This document shows positions 36,455 to 46,626 of a stretch of 64,000 bases of DNA, piece by piece. Each line of letters opens with the position of its first letter. Position 1 is the first letter of the stretch. The translations under genes were made by a program, and so were the position numbers. Below the pieces are notes generated by a model. The model did not search any database and was not told the DNA's origin. It saw only the letters and a list, made by a program, of their open reading frames with translations. Source of the stretch: Bacillota bacterium (GTDB lineage: Bacteria > Bacillota > Clostridia > Lachnospirales > Lachnospiraceae); NCBI GenBank assembly GCA_023391695.1, contig JAEWAK010000067.1, forward strand, positions 31,708 to 95,707. The letters run 5' to 3'.

Positions 36455-38123
36455 CCTTCTCCTCCAGATTATACGGAAAACTAATTATAATGCTGGTTCC
36501 AATCCCGATTTCGGAAGTTATCTCAATATTAGCTTTTCCGCCATAGAAAGACTTTAACCTTCGGTAAGCATTTGCCATTCCTACACTGGTTCCATCAATT
36601 TTTCCCCTGCGCATCCTTTCATCTACCACTTTCATTTGATTTTCATCCATTCCGCATCCATCATCCATAACAAGGAACGTCACCATGCCCTCATTATATT
36701 CTCCTGCAAGCATTATATGGGTCATTTCACCTTGCTTCACCACATGTTTAATAATATTTTCCACAAAATTATGAATTAAAAGCGGCGGAACTCTTACGAA
36801 ACTTATTTCCGGATCATATTCATGGGAAAATTCAATACTATCCGGATATCGAACTTGTGCCATGTTAATGTACCCTTCAATTAATTTCTGTTCCTTTCCA
36901 AACAACTCCAATTCCTTTTTACTTCTAAAAATATACCGGAAATAGTCTGATAAATATAATATTATCTCCTGAACATGCTGAGAATCATTACGTTCTGCCA
37001 ATGTATAAATCAAATTAAAAGCATTAATTAAAAAATGAGGCCTAATCTGTAACTGCAAATTTCGAAGTACAACTTTCTGTTTATCCAATTCTTTTTCATA
37101 GTTTTCGACTTTTAAACTTTTGATGCTATCTGCCATACGGTTAAAAGACTCAAAAGTATGCCGATATTCAATGGATTTTGCGTGCATTGTTATTCGGAAA
37201 TCCTGATTCCCATTTTCCAGTTCAGTATGGGCTCTGTTCACGATTTTAAGTGGTACTAATAAAATTCTTGATATCCCAAAGTATAGAAAAGGTATTAAAA
37301 GAAGGGCCAAAAATGCTGCATATTGAATAATAGTATAAATCCTATGGATAGAACCATTAACCTCATTCCTGTCTATTTCTACAGAAAAATATAAATCAGC
37401 TTTTTTCCAATAGTTTGAAATAAGTATCATACTTCCGCTAGTTTCCATAATCTTTTCATTTGAAAAGTGTATATTCCCAATAGAATACGGTAAAACACTT
37501 TTAAGATATTGCCTTGCCCCATCCAGTTCGATAAACCCGCCATAATAAAGATTTGAAAGTTTTATAAACTGCCAAAGAACCGGATATTCAACGTAAGATA
37601 AGTTGCTTCCTGGAAGATTAGTAATGATCCATCCATTTTGAATATCTCTTTTAATTCTCTTTTTTATAAAGGTTTGCATATCCATTTTCGTGTGTATAGT
37701 TGTATTTTTATCCCAGACAATAATATCATCGATTGAACCCATATAATAAAACGCACCATCTGAAACATTAGCAATCATAAACGTATCATTGAAAGTCTTA
37801 AAAAACTTATATTTAGCAATATTGTAATGATAATCGCCTTTTTGCTTTGCCATAATTGTAGCATTGGTATCATTTTTTTGCATAGAATAAAGTAAGTACC
37901 CTATTTCTTCCATACGTTTTTCCACATCTACCATATAGTTTTCCATAACGTTTAAGACAGATAACTTGGCCTGTTCTTCTACATTTTTAACTGCAATACT
38001 ACTTAAGAATATAGTCAGTATATTTAATGGCAAAACCAGAATCAGTATAATCAGTATAATTTTTGTTGAAATTGAATGACATATATAAAAAAAGACACGG
38101 AATAAAGAATGTTTCTCTTTCAT
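36432..38123 (-). CDS. Sensor histidine kinase YesM type, cluster 2
   Basis: 563 aa. Membrane segments near residues 17-40 and ~265-290, HAMP, kinase core with His in LQIRPHFLINAFNL, N-box NFVENIIKH, and G-box DDGCGMDE. Paralogue of the kinase at 30338-32002; the sensor regions differ, so they may see different sugars. In cluster 2 this pair sits downstream of the GH43, DUF5060-type and importer genes, not upstream as in cluster 1. Confidence 0.92.
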   Translation of the reverse strand: MKEKHSLFRVFFYICHSISTKIILIILILVLPLNILTIFLSSIAVKNVEEQAKLSVLNVMENYMVDVEKRMEEIGYLLYSMQKNDTNATIMAKQKGDYHYNIAKYKFFKTFNDTFMIANVSDGAFYYMGSIDDIIVWDKNTTIHTKMDMQTFIKKRIKRDIQNGWIITNLPGSNLSYVEYPVLWQFIKLSNLYYGGFIELDGARQYLKSVLPYSIGNIHFSNEKIMETSGSMILISNYWKKADLYFSVEIDRNEVNGSIHRIYTIIQYAAFLALLLIPFLYFGISRILLVPLKIVNRAHTELENGNQDFRITMHAKSIEYRHTFESFNRMADSIKSLKVENYEKELDKQKVVLRNLQLQIRPHFLINAFNLIYTLAERNDSQHVQEIILYLSDYFRYIFRSKKELELFGKEQKLIEGYINMAQVRYPDSIEFSHEYDPEISFVRVPPLLIHNFVENIIKHVVKQGEMTHIMLAGEYNEGMVTFLVMDDGCGMDENQMKVVDERMRRGKIDGTSVGMANAYRRLKSFYGGKANIEITSEIGIGTSIIISFPYNLEEKDESADSE

Positions 38124-38315
38124 AATACCTCCTTAAAGTGTAATCGAAATTTTAAACACAACTTTACTTTACGTAATATTTGTTTAAGAGCCCACATAAT
38201 CTAATGTTATCATTATTTTTATCTTTTTTATTAATCAATCAATTTCCCCAGTTTAGTTTTACAATTTCAATTTCTGCCTACACAGACAGTTACTGTACCT
38301 CCCTTAGTAAAAGAG

Positions 38316-39761
38316 TTAGTTCAATTTAAACTGTATAAAATCAATACTGCCACTTCCCTTATATATAAAATACAATGCATGTTTTCCGTCAGAAACCATA
38401 AGCGGTGCTGAAATATCCGTATCTGTCAGAGATGGTTTAACCGGTATTTCCGCAAGTTTTATGGTACCTTGTCTCTCATCCGTTACACACAGTATTCCTT
38501 CTCCTGTCCCTCTGACCGTCACGGATACTTTACTGGTATTATGGAAGTCAAAATATTTGAATCCGGCAGCTGCACCATCCTGCATATTTGCAATATATTG
38601 ATCTGGCTGTTCTTCCCTGTCCTTTCCGCTCTGGGTGATATAAGGGTGTTTCTTTCTGGTCTCTGTTCCGTCAAACCCGTAAAAGCATGCCCCTTCTTTC
38701 GAAGTAAGGCTGCATGCAATGCCGGCAGTATAAGTTCCCTTGCCACTAAGGGGTCCTCTATTTAATCCAAAAGAGGTTATTTCAACCTGGGGTATTTTCC
38801 CATCCGGATGGATTTGGATCTTTTCCGCGCATCCCTGACGGCTGAAGGAATCCCCGTTCGTCTGCCGGTGATAAAAGACGTACCACTGATCACCTATGGA
38901 TACAATGGAGCCATGATTATTACCTGTATAGTAAACTGCTTTCTGCGGACTATTGATACCAGGAAGCCCGATGTCACCGTTCGATACGATAGTACCGCCA
39001 TAAACAAAACCTCGGTCCGGATACTTACTGGTTGCGTAACATAACTCATGGCTTAAATATGAAGAATAGATAAAATAGTAAACTCCCTTTAACTTTCTGA
39101 TAGAGGACGCTTCAAAAAAGCCATGCCCCTCAAAAGATGTTCCTGATTCTGATCTCCTTGATGGGATCAAATATTTTGGCGCTTCTTTTACCGTCTTCAT
39201 ATCAGTTTCCAGTTTAACCACATGGGAATATTGGGATACTTTCCCGTACTGTTCCTCCTGTTCTTTTGGAATCTCCGGGCAGAAGCCGGAATAAAGATAT
39301 ACCTGCCCGTCATCGTCTAGAAGAACTCCCGGATCAAATTGCAGATCTTCCCCTTTTTCCTGACCCAGGATCCTGCCATCCGGATAAGATACATATCCGT
39401 AAAACTCATATAGTCCGGCCGGTTTATCAGAGACTGCTACTGAGGTGATTCTTGAGCCGGCTACGGAATAATAAAGATAATACCTTCCGTCTGCACCCTT
39501 TTGGATATCCGGTGCAAATAACGGATTAAGTTTCTCTTTATTTAACGGGTCCTGATTTTTTCGGAAGATAACGCCTTCATACCGCCAGTCGGTAAGATCC
39601 TTCACCGGCGCAGACCAGCAGACATAATCATTCAGACAGAAATACTCTCCGCCAAACTTATCATGGCTGCCGTAAACATAGACTCTGTCATCAAATACAT
39701 AGGGCTCTCCATCCGGAATATATTCATAAGACGGTAAATACGGATTAAATACCTGTTTCAT
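38316..39761 (-). CDS. GH43 arabinosidase/xylosidase-type enzyme with C-terminal beta-domain
   Basis: 481 aa. Start at 39761 follows AAAGGG; a start two codons earlier is too close to it. Propeller signs: NPYLPSYEYIPDGEPYVFDDRVYVYGSHD, FAPDIQKGADGRYYLYY, GHGFFEASSIRKL and GTIVSNGDIGLPG. Residues ~345-481 form a beta-sandwich that looks like CBM6 (KYFDFHNTSKVSVTVRGTGEG, LYFIYKGSGSIDFIQFKLN). No signal peptide. Acts on arabino- or xylo-oligosaccharides imported by cluster 2. The full-length reference for the truncated copy in cluster 1. Confidence 0.85.
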   Translation of the reverse strand: MKQVFNPYLPSYEYIPDGEPYVFDDRVYVYGSHDKFGGEYFCLNDYVCWSAPVKDLTDWRYEGVIFRKNQDPLNKEKLNPLFAPDIQKGADGRYYLYYSVAGSRITSVAVSDKPAGLYEFYGYVSYPDGRILGQEKGEDLQFDPGVLLDDDGQVYLYSGFCPEIPKEQEEQYGKVSQYSHVVKLETDMKTVKEAPKYLIPSRRSESGTSFEGHGFFEASSIRKLKGVYYFIYSSYLSHELCYATSKYPDRGFVYGGTIVSNGDIGLPGINSPQKAVYYTGNNHGSIVSIGDQWYVFYHRQTNGDSFSRQGCAEKIQIHPDGKIPQVEITSFGLNRGPLSGKGTYTAGIACSLTSKEGACFYGFDGTETRKKHPYITQSGKDREEQPDQYIANMQDGAAAGFKYFDFHNTSKVSVTVRGTGEGILCVTDERQGTIKLAEIPVKPSLTDTDISAPLMVSDGKHALYFIYKGSGSIDFIQFKLN

Positions 39762-39793
39762 ATGCATTTCCCTTTCGTCTGATTTATTTGTAT

Positions 39794-41338
39794 CTAGACA
39801 GTTTTTCCCTCCAGACTATCGCCTTCCAGTCTTGTTACGAGCAATGTAATTCCTTCCTTTCCAGGAAGTTTAAGCTTTATTTTTCCGGCTGTATTTTCTT
39901 CTGCAACGGTTCTTTTCATATCCCATATATCAATAACCTCGATACGATATTTACCGTTCTCAGGAACTTGAAACTCCATGATGGAAGGGCATTGCCTTCC
40001 AAGATAATGCAGGCGGTAAGAAGCACTGCATAAAATATTCGGTATAAAATTCAGCAAATGTTCATTTCTCTCTGCTTCAGGCAAGCTTAACAGGCTCCTG
40101 GCAATCGGATTGTTTGTATCAACACTGCTGCTGTCACTATGCTCATTGGGGTTAATATTAAACATATTGATTTGCATCAGATGAAGGTCTTCCGGAATCC
40201 CCACCAGCAGTTTCCGTAAGAAAGCAATCCGTTGGGGGCTTTGGCCGTATAGAACGCCTCCTTTTGCCCACCAAAGGATCTCGTCATCCCTGTGGAAAGT
40301 TTCACCATGTGTACAGTAACCACCTCTTGTTACGGCCGTCCAGATACGATGTACTAATTCAAAAGCCGTTATATTTCCCCATGAGTATTCAATATCTCCT
40401 TCGTATCCGCACTCATCTATTACAACAGGCAGCTGATATTGATTTTTCCAGGTAACAACTTTACGAATTTCCCCTGATTGAATCGAGCAGTGGGTCATCC
40501 ATTCTTTTTTGGGATACATAATAAAACCATTATGTATGGAAGTTAAATGATGATAAATATCCTCTTTTAATATCATATTTCCGAAATCATTCCAGTCTTC
40601 CATGGTCTTTCCCGGAACAAAATCGAATTCATTGGCTAAGCTCCACCAAATGTTATGAAAGGCACTAAGCCTTACAATGCAATACTGCAAATAAATCAAG
40701 TCTTCTTTATGAGTAAATTCACTAAATCCCCATCTGTCATAAGGATGGAATAATATGAGATCCGCTTCTATTCCAAGCCCCGCAAGCTGGCGGATCCGGT
40801 TCTCCAAGTGGAGCCAGAAATATTCATTGGAGCGGGAAACGTTCCAGGATCCGTCGGGATTCTTATAAAATGGGAATAATTCCGGTTCATTATTATTATA
40901 AGGCATAGATTTTGGAAACACACACATTCTGATTTTATTAAAGGGGGAAGCTTCCAAAGTCTCTAACGTCTTAAGTTGTAATTCCGGCGTTTGGTGAATC
41001 CATGCATAACAGGTGGTCCCAAAAGGAAGATATCTGGTTTTATCCTCATACCGGAACCGGTCTCCGACTGTCTGTACAAGGCCATGGTTATTTTCTTCCT
41101 TTCCTTCGCATAGGAAACTATCCTTAACTATTTTCCCGTCCAAGTCTATTATATAATCCCATTGTCCGGCCTTTTGCGGCATAAAACGAACCATATAAGT
41201 GTTTTCGCCGCACAGGAAAAGTTTGATTGTAAACTTTTCCTCTCCATTTTTAAAAGTTGCTTCAAACTTAACAGGATCCGAACTATTCAAGCCGGAAAAA
41301 CTCTTTTGAAATACACCATATAATTGAATTTTATCCAT
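39794..41338 (-). CDS. DUF5060/DUF4038-type glycosidase
   Basis: 514 aa. Residues ~1-95 resemble the DUF5060 beta-sandwich (FEATFKNGEEKFTIKLFLCGENTYMVRF), and the TIM-barrel that follows resembles DUF4038 (RYLPFGTTCYAWIHQTPELQLKTLETL; NIWWSLANEFDFVPG with its Asn-Glu pair as likely acid/base; PVVIDECGYEGDIEYSWG with a second Glu). A C-terminal beta domain ends VTRLEGDSLEGKTV. Members act on plant glycans, though exact activities vary. Start at 41338 (MDKIQLYGV) has AGGAG; a longer frame starts ten codons earlier. Confidence 0.8.
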   Translation of the reverse strand: MDKIQLYGVFQKSFSGLNSSDPVKFEATFKNGEEKFTIKLFLCGENTYMVRFMPQKAGQWDYIIDLDGKIVKDSFLCEGKEENNHGLVQTVGDRFRYEDKTRYLPFGTTCYAWIHQTPELQLKTLETLEASPFNKIRMCVFPKSMPYNNNEPELFPFYKNPDGSWNVSRSNEYFWLHLENRIRQLAGLGIEADLILFHPYDRWGFSEFTHKEDLIYLQYCIVRLSAFHNIWWSLANEFDFVPGKTMEDWNDFGNMILKEDIYHHLTSIHNGFIMYPKKEWMTHCSIQSGEIRKVVTWKNQYQLPVVIDECGYEGDIEYSWGNITAFELVHRIWTAVTRGGYCTHGETFHRDDEILWWAKGGVLYGQSPQRIAFLRKLLVGIPEDLHLMQINMFNINPNEHSDSSSVDTNNPIARSLLSLPEAERNEHLLNFIPNILCSASYRLHYLGRQCPSIMEFQVPENGKYRIEVIDIWDMKRTVAEENTAGKIKLKLPGKEGITLLVTRLEGDSLEGKTV

Positions 41339-42256
41339 TTTTTCTATTCTCCTTTTGTTTTTGTTCAAACAAAGCTAATTTACAATAAAAATCCTCCAGC
41401 AATAATCTGTAATCAATGGAATCATAAACACGGATAGGACGGTTTATACCGTTATGGACATATGTCATATCCGCGGCTATCTGCGGCGCCTGCTTCCATA
41501 TGTAATGGGAACAATCCTCATATAATAGAAGTCCTATTGCCGGAGAATCGCCTAAAATCAACTTCTCACCGGTAAGATAGGGAAGTTTTCTCACTACTTC
41601 CTTTTGATTAAAAGCATCTAACTGTTCAAATAGATATCTACCAAGCTCGCCGCATGGACGCACGCGGTATTCTAGCTCTGCCAATGAGCCGCTTGCTTAT
41701 ATGCATTCTGCGGAATCTGCCAAAGTTCAATAGGAGATGAAAACACTACATTTGCAGCTTTTATGTCATTCCAAAGATTATATTCATTACCGCCGTGGGG
41801 ATATGGACCTCCCCCGATCCATATAGCGGTAATTCTTTTTGCGATTCGGGGTTCCAATAGATAGGCACTTGCCAGATCTGTAATGCTTCCTAAAAACAAT
41901 ACGAACAGCGGACGCTCATCCTCTTTTAATGCTTCTTTCATAATCAGCCGGGCACCCTCGGAATCTTCCGGAGTATATTCGTTCTGCAGGGCTGCCGCGG
42001 CACCATGACATAGCATCCCCTCTTTATCTAATTGCATAAGATTAAAAATCTTCTCTAACTCTGCATAACTTCTGTCAACACTGTCCTTTTCTATTCCATA
42101 ATGTGCTGCGATAAATCCCACATTATCAAGTTTAGGACTGAGCAAAGCATGTACGATTGCATACTGGTCATCTGCCTCATTTTTTGCATCTGTGTCGATG
42201 ATTACCCGTATCATCTTTTCTTTTGGAATTTGAAATGAATAATTGCTGTAAATCAT
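41331..42256 (-). pseudogene. Nucleoside-hydrolase-superfamily protein, cluster 2, frameshifted
   Basis: Paralogue of the gene at 20797-21705. Frame 41672-42256 carries the DTDAKNEADDQYA signature and reads to YKQAAHWQS before a stop. The missing C-terminal part resumes in another frame at 41331-41684 from MAELEYRVRP. In the cluster 1 copy the join reads KQAAVTLAELEYR, so about one codon plus one base is lost near 41688. Without the C-terminal part the fold is incomplete; a sequencing error is possible but the deletion is larger than one base. Confidence 0.75.
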
Positions 42257-42331
42257 ATGTAGCCTCCTTGTATTTTCACTCTTATATGCTTACATGCAAA
42301 AGCACACATATAGTATATTAAATATAGAACT

Positions 42332-43222
42332 TCACTCTTTGACACCGCCCAACATAATACCTTTTACAAAATACTGCTGAAAGAAAGGATATATAAACAG
42401 AATCGGAATAATACCTACTGTCGCGATTGCCATACGGATAGTCGTAGACGGCATTGTAACATTACTGCTAAGTACCATGGCACCCTGCTGAAGTGCCTTT
42501 ACATTTTCATTAATATTATTTAAAATTATCTGTATTGTATAATACTGACTTCCGCCTCTTTCCGTCAGGTAATATAAACCGTTCTGCCAATCATTCCAGT
42601 AGGAAAGGCCTGTCATAAGTCCAATCGTAGCAACGATTGGTTTACTAAGCGGTATCACAATTCTTACAAAAACCAAAAACTCACTGGCTCCGTCCAAATA
42701 TGCCGCTTCAATCAGACTGGCGGGTATTCCATTTTTAAAATAATTGCGAATCAATATAACATTGAAGGCATTCATTAACAATCCGGGTAGTATCAATCCA
42801 AATATTGTATTTTTTACATGAAAATAATTTACATAAGAATAGTAGGTTGCAACTAAACCACCATTAAATAACATAGTAAAAATAGTAAGAAAACTTAACA
42901 CCCTCATAGCCGGAATATGATCTTGACAGATCGCATACGAAAAAAGAGTAGTAACAAGCAGACTAAAGCATGTTCCAAATACGGTCACAACAATTGTCAT
43001 CAAATATGCATGACCAATTAATTCAGATTGCCCCCATATATATTTATATGCATCCAAGCTGAATTTTGCCGGAACAAAATTAAAACCATTTGCCATTGCC
43101 CACGAATTGTCTGTCAAAGATGCAATGATTAATAGAATAAATGGTAAAAACACCACTAGGGAGCCTAATGCAAGAAATGTATGAGCAATAAACTGTGTAA
43201 TTTTGTATTCTTTTGTTTTCAT
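42332..43222 (-). CDS. Sugar ABC importer permease (YtcP/LplC type), cluster 2
   Basis: 296 aa, paralogue of the permease at 25926-26825. EAA loop is LIEAAYLDGASEFLVFVRIV followed by IPLSKP. Six membrane segments; ends IMLGGVKE like its paralogue. Pairs with the adjacent LplB-type permease; ATPase not encoded in the window. Confidence 0.9.
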   Translation of the reverse strand: MKTKEYKITQFIAHTFLALGSLVVFLPFILLIIASLTDNSWAMANGFNFVPAKFSLDAYKYIWGQSELIGHAYLMTIVVTVFGTCFSLLVTTLFSYAICQDHIPAMRVLSFLTIFTMLFNGGLVATYYSYVNYFHVKNTIFGLILPGLLMNAFNVILIRNYFKNGIPASLIEAAYLDGASEFLVFVRIVIPLSKPIVATIGLMTGLSYWNDWQNGLYYLTERGGSQYYTIQIILNNINENVKALQQGAMVLSSNVTMPSTTIRMAIATVGIIPILFIYPFFQQYFVKGIMLGGVKE

Positions 43223-43239
43223 TCTTTCTACTCCCCCCT

Positions 43240-44187
43240 CTAGAACAGTGCATTACTGTGCGAATATTTGCGAATTACCGCATTAGCAGTAACAATCATA
43301 ATAAATCCAACTATCGATTGATAGAAGCTGGCAGCACTGGACATAGCGTAATCGTTATTCCGCATTAAGGCCTGAAAAACATAGACATCCAAAGTTCTGG
43401 TCACACTATACAGAGCCCCGCTGTTTCGTGGCAGCTGATAAAACAATCCAAAATCAGAACGGAAGATTTGACCAATGCTTAAAATAAACAGCGTAATTAC
43501 AGTGGGTTTCAAAAGCGGTAGTGTAATGTTCGTAATCTGTCTCCACTTATTGGCACCGTCAATTCTTGCCGCCTCATAATAATCTTGACTGATACCTACA
43601 ATACTGGACAAATATACAATCATACTATACCCGGAACCTTTCCACAGATTTATAAAAATTATGATAAACGGCCAGTATTCCTTCTGTTGGTACCAATTAA
43701 TAGAATTCATACCTAAAGGTTTTAATATTGCATTATTTATAAGTCCCGTTTCAGCTGATAGAAATACAAATGCCAGATAACTAACAATAACCCAGCTCAT
43801 TAAAAACGGTAACAGAATAATCGTCTGATATAGTTTTTTTACTGATTTACTTCGAATCTCATTTAACAGAATCGACAATGCGATAGCAAGTATCGTACCC
43901 AATATAAAAAATGCTATATTATATAATACTGTATTTCTTGTTATAATCAAAGCATCTTTTGATGCAAACAGAAATTTAAAGTTTTTAAGTCCCGCCCAAG
44001 GACTGTCCCATATTCCTAATCGGAAATCAATATTTTTAAATGCGATTATCACACCGCTCATAGGTATATAATTATTAATAAGCAAATAAATAAAACCCGG
44101 CAAAGCCATAATATAAAAGGGGTATTGTCTTCTAAATTTATGCTTTTTCTTTTTCACGACAGATACCGCCATTATTTGTGTATTCAT
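43240..44187 (-). CDS. Sugar ABC importer permease (LplB/YteP type), cluster 2
   Basis: 315 aa from an ATG at 44187 with GGTGG upstream; a Met four codons earlier is possible. Segments begin YPFYIMALPGFIYLLINNYIP. EAA loop is YYEAARIDGANKWRQITNITL. Paralogue of the cluster 1 permease. Separated from its binding-protein gene by a 190-base gap with an inverted-repeat element. Confidence 0.9.
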   Translation of the reverse strand: MNTQIMAVSVVKKKKHKFRRQYPFYIMALPGFIYLLINNYIPMSGVIIAFKNIDFRLGIWDSPWAGLKNFKFLFASKDALIITRNTVLYNIAFFILGTILAIALSILLNEIRSKSVKKLYQTIILLPFLMSWVIVSYLAFVFLSAETGLINNAILKPLGMNSINWYQQKEYWPFIIIFINLWKGSGYSMIVYLSSIVGISQDYYEAARIDGANKWRQITNITLPLLKPTVITLFILSIGQIFRSDFGLFYQLPRNSGALYSVTRTLDVYVFQALMRNNDYAMSSAASFYQSIVGFIMIVTANAVIRKYSHSNALF

Positions 44188-44254
44188 GATAACCACCATT
44201 TCCGCAACTTAGTCGCATTATTAATTAACTTCTCTACATATTATCGTATTAAAA

Positions 44255-44354
44255 TAGACTGTTGCAAATTTGAGTTATACTTTTCAAAAATCAAAACATT
44301 TCAATTCAACATTCTAATCGCAAGTTAACGGGTTAAAGTTTTTGCAACAGTCTA
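44255..44354. repeat. MITE-like element with 14-bp perfect ends, copy C
   Basis: TAGACTGTTGCAAA at 44255-44268 is inverted exactly at 44341-44354. The ~70-base core has no coding. The ends share CTGTTGCAAA with copies A and B. Sits between the cluster 2 binding-protein and permease genes, in the place where cluster 1 has its intra-operon hairpin, so it may work as one. Confidence 0.65.
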
Positions 44355-44376
44355 TAATAAAAGTTATTTACAAAGA

Positions 44377-45954
44377 CTATTTTTTATAATTTGCAGCCCA
44401 TTCATCAAGCTGCTTTTGATTCTCAGCAATTACCGTATCAATTCCTGCATCTTTTAAGGCCTTTAGAAATTCCGGCAAAGCTGTGTCAGGATTAACTGCG
44501 CCTGCTTCTAAGCTGTCAGAATATTGTTCAATAACTGCACTAACTGCTGAATATTCTGTTGATACCGTTGTATTATCAAATGTATATCCATTTGCTACTG
44601 ATCTTCTTGAATCAGAAATCGCTGTGTTCCAATCTCGCAAAATCTGATTCATGTCGATAGGCATCGGATCAAGTACAGGCCAATCAAGTCTGGAACCATA
44701 GACACCGTATGGCATATAATATGGTAATGTTGTCGGATCTTCTGCAAGATATTTAATAAGTTTATCATTGCCTTCTTCTTTAATAACTTCATAGTCCTGT
44801 CCTTCAATTCCCCATTGAAGTAAAGTTGAAGCATCTATGTTCTTTAATAGATAATTCAGGGTTTCGACTGCTTTTGCAGGATATTTAGAAGTTACTGGTA
44901 TCTGCCAGCTTACAGCTGCGGTACTTGCCGGAACATAGGTTTGAACTGTAGTAATAGGAACCAGCTCATAACCACATGTTCTACCAGACTGAATCACACC
45001 GTTTGGAGTAGTCCACGCGAAATAGCCAAGATAATTGCCTCCGGACATTAAAACATCAACATCCTCTGTATTTGTAGCAGCATCTCCAGAAATATAACCT
45101 TTCTGTGTCCAGTCATACATCAATTTCGTGAATGCTTTATACTCTTCTGTCTCATATAAATCAACAACCTTTAAATCAGTAAAACTTCTGTTTAGCATCA
45201 TTACACCAGAAGCAGTTGTTGAACCGAGCATATCAGTTTCGATATACGGTTCATGTCCATACAATGGATTCGTACCGGGATATGGTATCTGGCAATAGAA
45301 ATTATCACCTTCCCCAGCTTTTACCTTAGCAAATATATCACTAAAATCCTCCATTGTATAAGTTTTGTCGGGATCAATTGTAATTCCATATTTATCAAGA
45401 AGGTCCTTACGAGCTCGATAACCATAAGCATTACCGTCAATATCTGTCACCGGTACAGCGTAAAGTTTTCCCTGTAAGTAGCATCCCTTAACCTTTTCAC
45501 TGCATTTTTCTTTGATAGCATCACCATACTCATTAACATACTCATCAATCGGCTGAATCAATCCATTGGAAACATTACTCTGTAAACTGCCTCCGACACT
45601 TAAGCTTATATCCAACTGATCACCTGATGATACTGCCAAAGTCGCTGCATTCGTTAACTGCTGAAGTGTAACCGGCTCCAATGTTACATGAACTCCAATA
45701 TCTTTCTCAAGCATTACGTTAAGTGCGTTTTCTACTGCCTGGAACCCGGACCCAGTGGATCCCATGGAAGGCCACTGCATAATAACATTAGCTATTTCTC
45801 CTGTAGTTGGTGTTTCTGCAGATGTTCCTCCGTTCTTTTCAGATTCTGAATTAACTTTTGAATTTGTTGTGTCAGCATTTTTACCACTACACCCCATCAT
45901 AGTGGATATTACCATTGCGCTTACTAAAGCCAATACCAATAACCTTTTTTTCAT
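44377..45954 (-). CDS. Sugar-binding lipoprotein (YtcQ/LplA type), cluster 2
   Basis: 525 aa. Start at 45954 (MKKRLLVLALVSAMVIS) with AGGAG upstream; a frame 14 codons longer is rejected. Lipobox MMGC. Binding fold follows with the family-typical FEQEY-like and NPDTALPEFLKALKDAGID tail, close to the cluster 1 copy. Delivers an oligosaccharide to the two permeases. Its ligand may differ, as the mid-region differs. Confidence 0.9.
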   Translation of the reverse strand: MKKRLLVLALVSAMVISTMMGCSGKNADTTNSKVNSESEKNGGTSAETPTTGEIANVIMQWPSMGSTGSGFQAVENALNVMLEKDIGVHVTLEPVTLQQLTNAATLAVSSGDQLDISLSVGGSLQSNVSNGLIQPIDEYVNEYGDAIKEKCSEKVKGCYLQGKLYAVPVTDIDGNAYGYRARKDLLDKYGITIDPDKTYTMEDFSDIFAKVKAGEGDNFYCQIPYPGTNPLYGHEPYIETDMLGSTTASGVMMLNRSFTDLKVVDLYETEEYKAFTKLMYDWTQKGYISGDAATNTEDVDVLMSGGNYLGYFAWTTPNGVIQSGRTCGYELVPITTVQTYVPASTAAVSWQIPVTSKYPAKAVETLNYLLKNIDASTLLQWGIEGQDYEVIKEEGNDKLIKYLAEDPTTLPYYMPYGVYGSRLDWPVLDPMPIDMNQILRDWNTAISDSRRSVANGYTFDNTTVSTEYSAVSAVIEQYSDSLEAGAVNPDTALPEFLKALKDAGIDTVIAENQKQLDEWAANYKK

Positions 45955-46251
45955 ATTCTTTCCTTTCTCCTTCTTTAATATTATTATCAGATGCAATATT
46001 CTATCCGATAAACTTATACTATCATATAAAATAAACCTATTACATCGTCATTTAAAACCTCATATGTTACTTTTTGAAACTTCTAAATTGTATATTCACA
46101 TAACAGATTCTGGTTATACTTTTATATTTATAAAATAAAAATATAAAATGAAAGATATTTATCGTCTGCTTAATAAACAGGAACACAGTAAAGAATATAT
46201 TTATCGAAAAACTTGTCTGATAAAAGAACAAGTCCTATTATAGATTTATTT
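45955..46251. other. Promoter-side gap of cluster 2 importer
   Basis: AT-rich, ~300 bases, no genes on either strand that I would support. It should hold the promoter of the binding-protein gene. Confidence 0.4.
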
Positions 46252-46600
46252 TCATAGTTTCTTTTGCCGATACTTCATATCTTCTGCATACTTCCCCAAT
46301 ATCAAGATATTCAGGATTGTCAACAAATAGATATGCATCCGCCCGTTAAATGGCTCTGTCCAATTGGGCGGAATAGCTTTCTTGCCGACTACCGCGCCAA
46401 GTATACTGCCTGCAGTTGCACCGGCCATCCCGGGCATATGTATCTATAACTGTCTGCCCTGGTCCATGCTGCTATATTCTGAAGGTTCGGATTCCTAGCA
46501 ATACCTGCCTCAGGTAATTTCATACCTGCTACCAGATTCTGCACTTAATCTTAAATAACGTGTAAGTTCATCAAATCTCTCCTGAAGCGAAAAAGAATCA
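46252..46600 (-). pseudogene. ADP-ribosylglycohydrolase 3' relic
   Basis: The frame 46252-46437 reads MPGMAGATAGSILGAVVG and then IPPNWTEPFNGR, matching the AGATAGA...IP..W stretch near the C-terminus of ADP-ribosylglycohydrolase-family enzymes. Upstream to ~46600 the same strand has scattered matching words (ERFDELTRYLRLSAES) broken by stops. It is a dead copy. Confidence 0.55.
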
Positions 46601-46626
46601 AATGGTACATAATGAATATTTTAATT

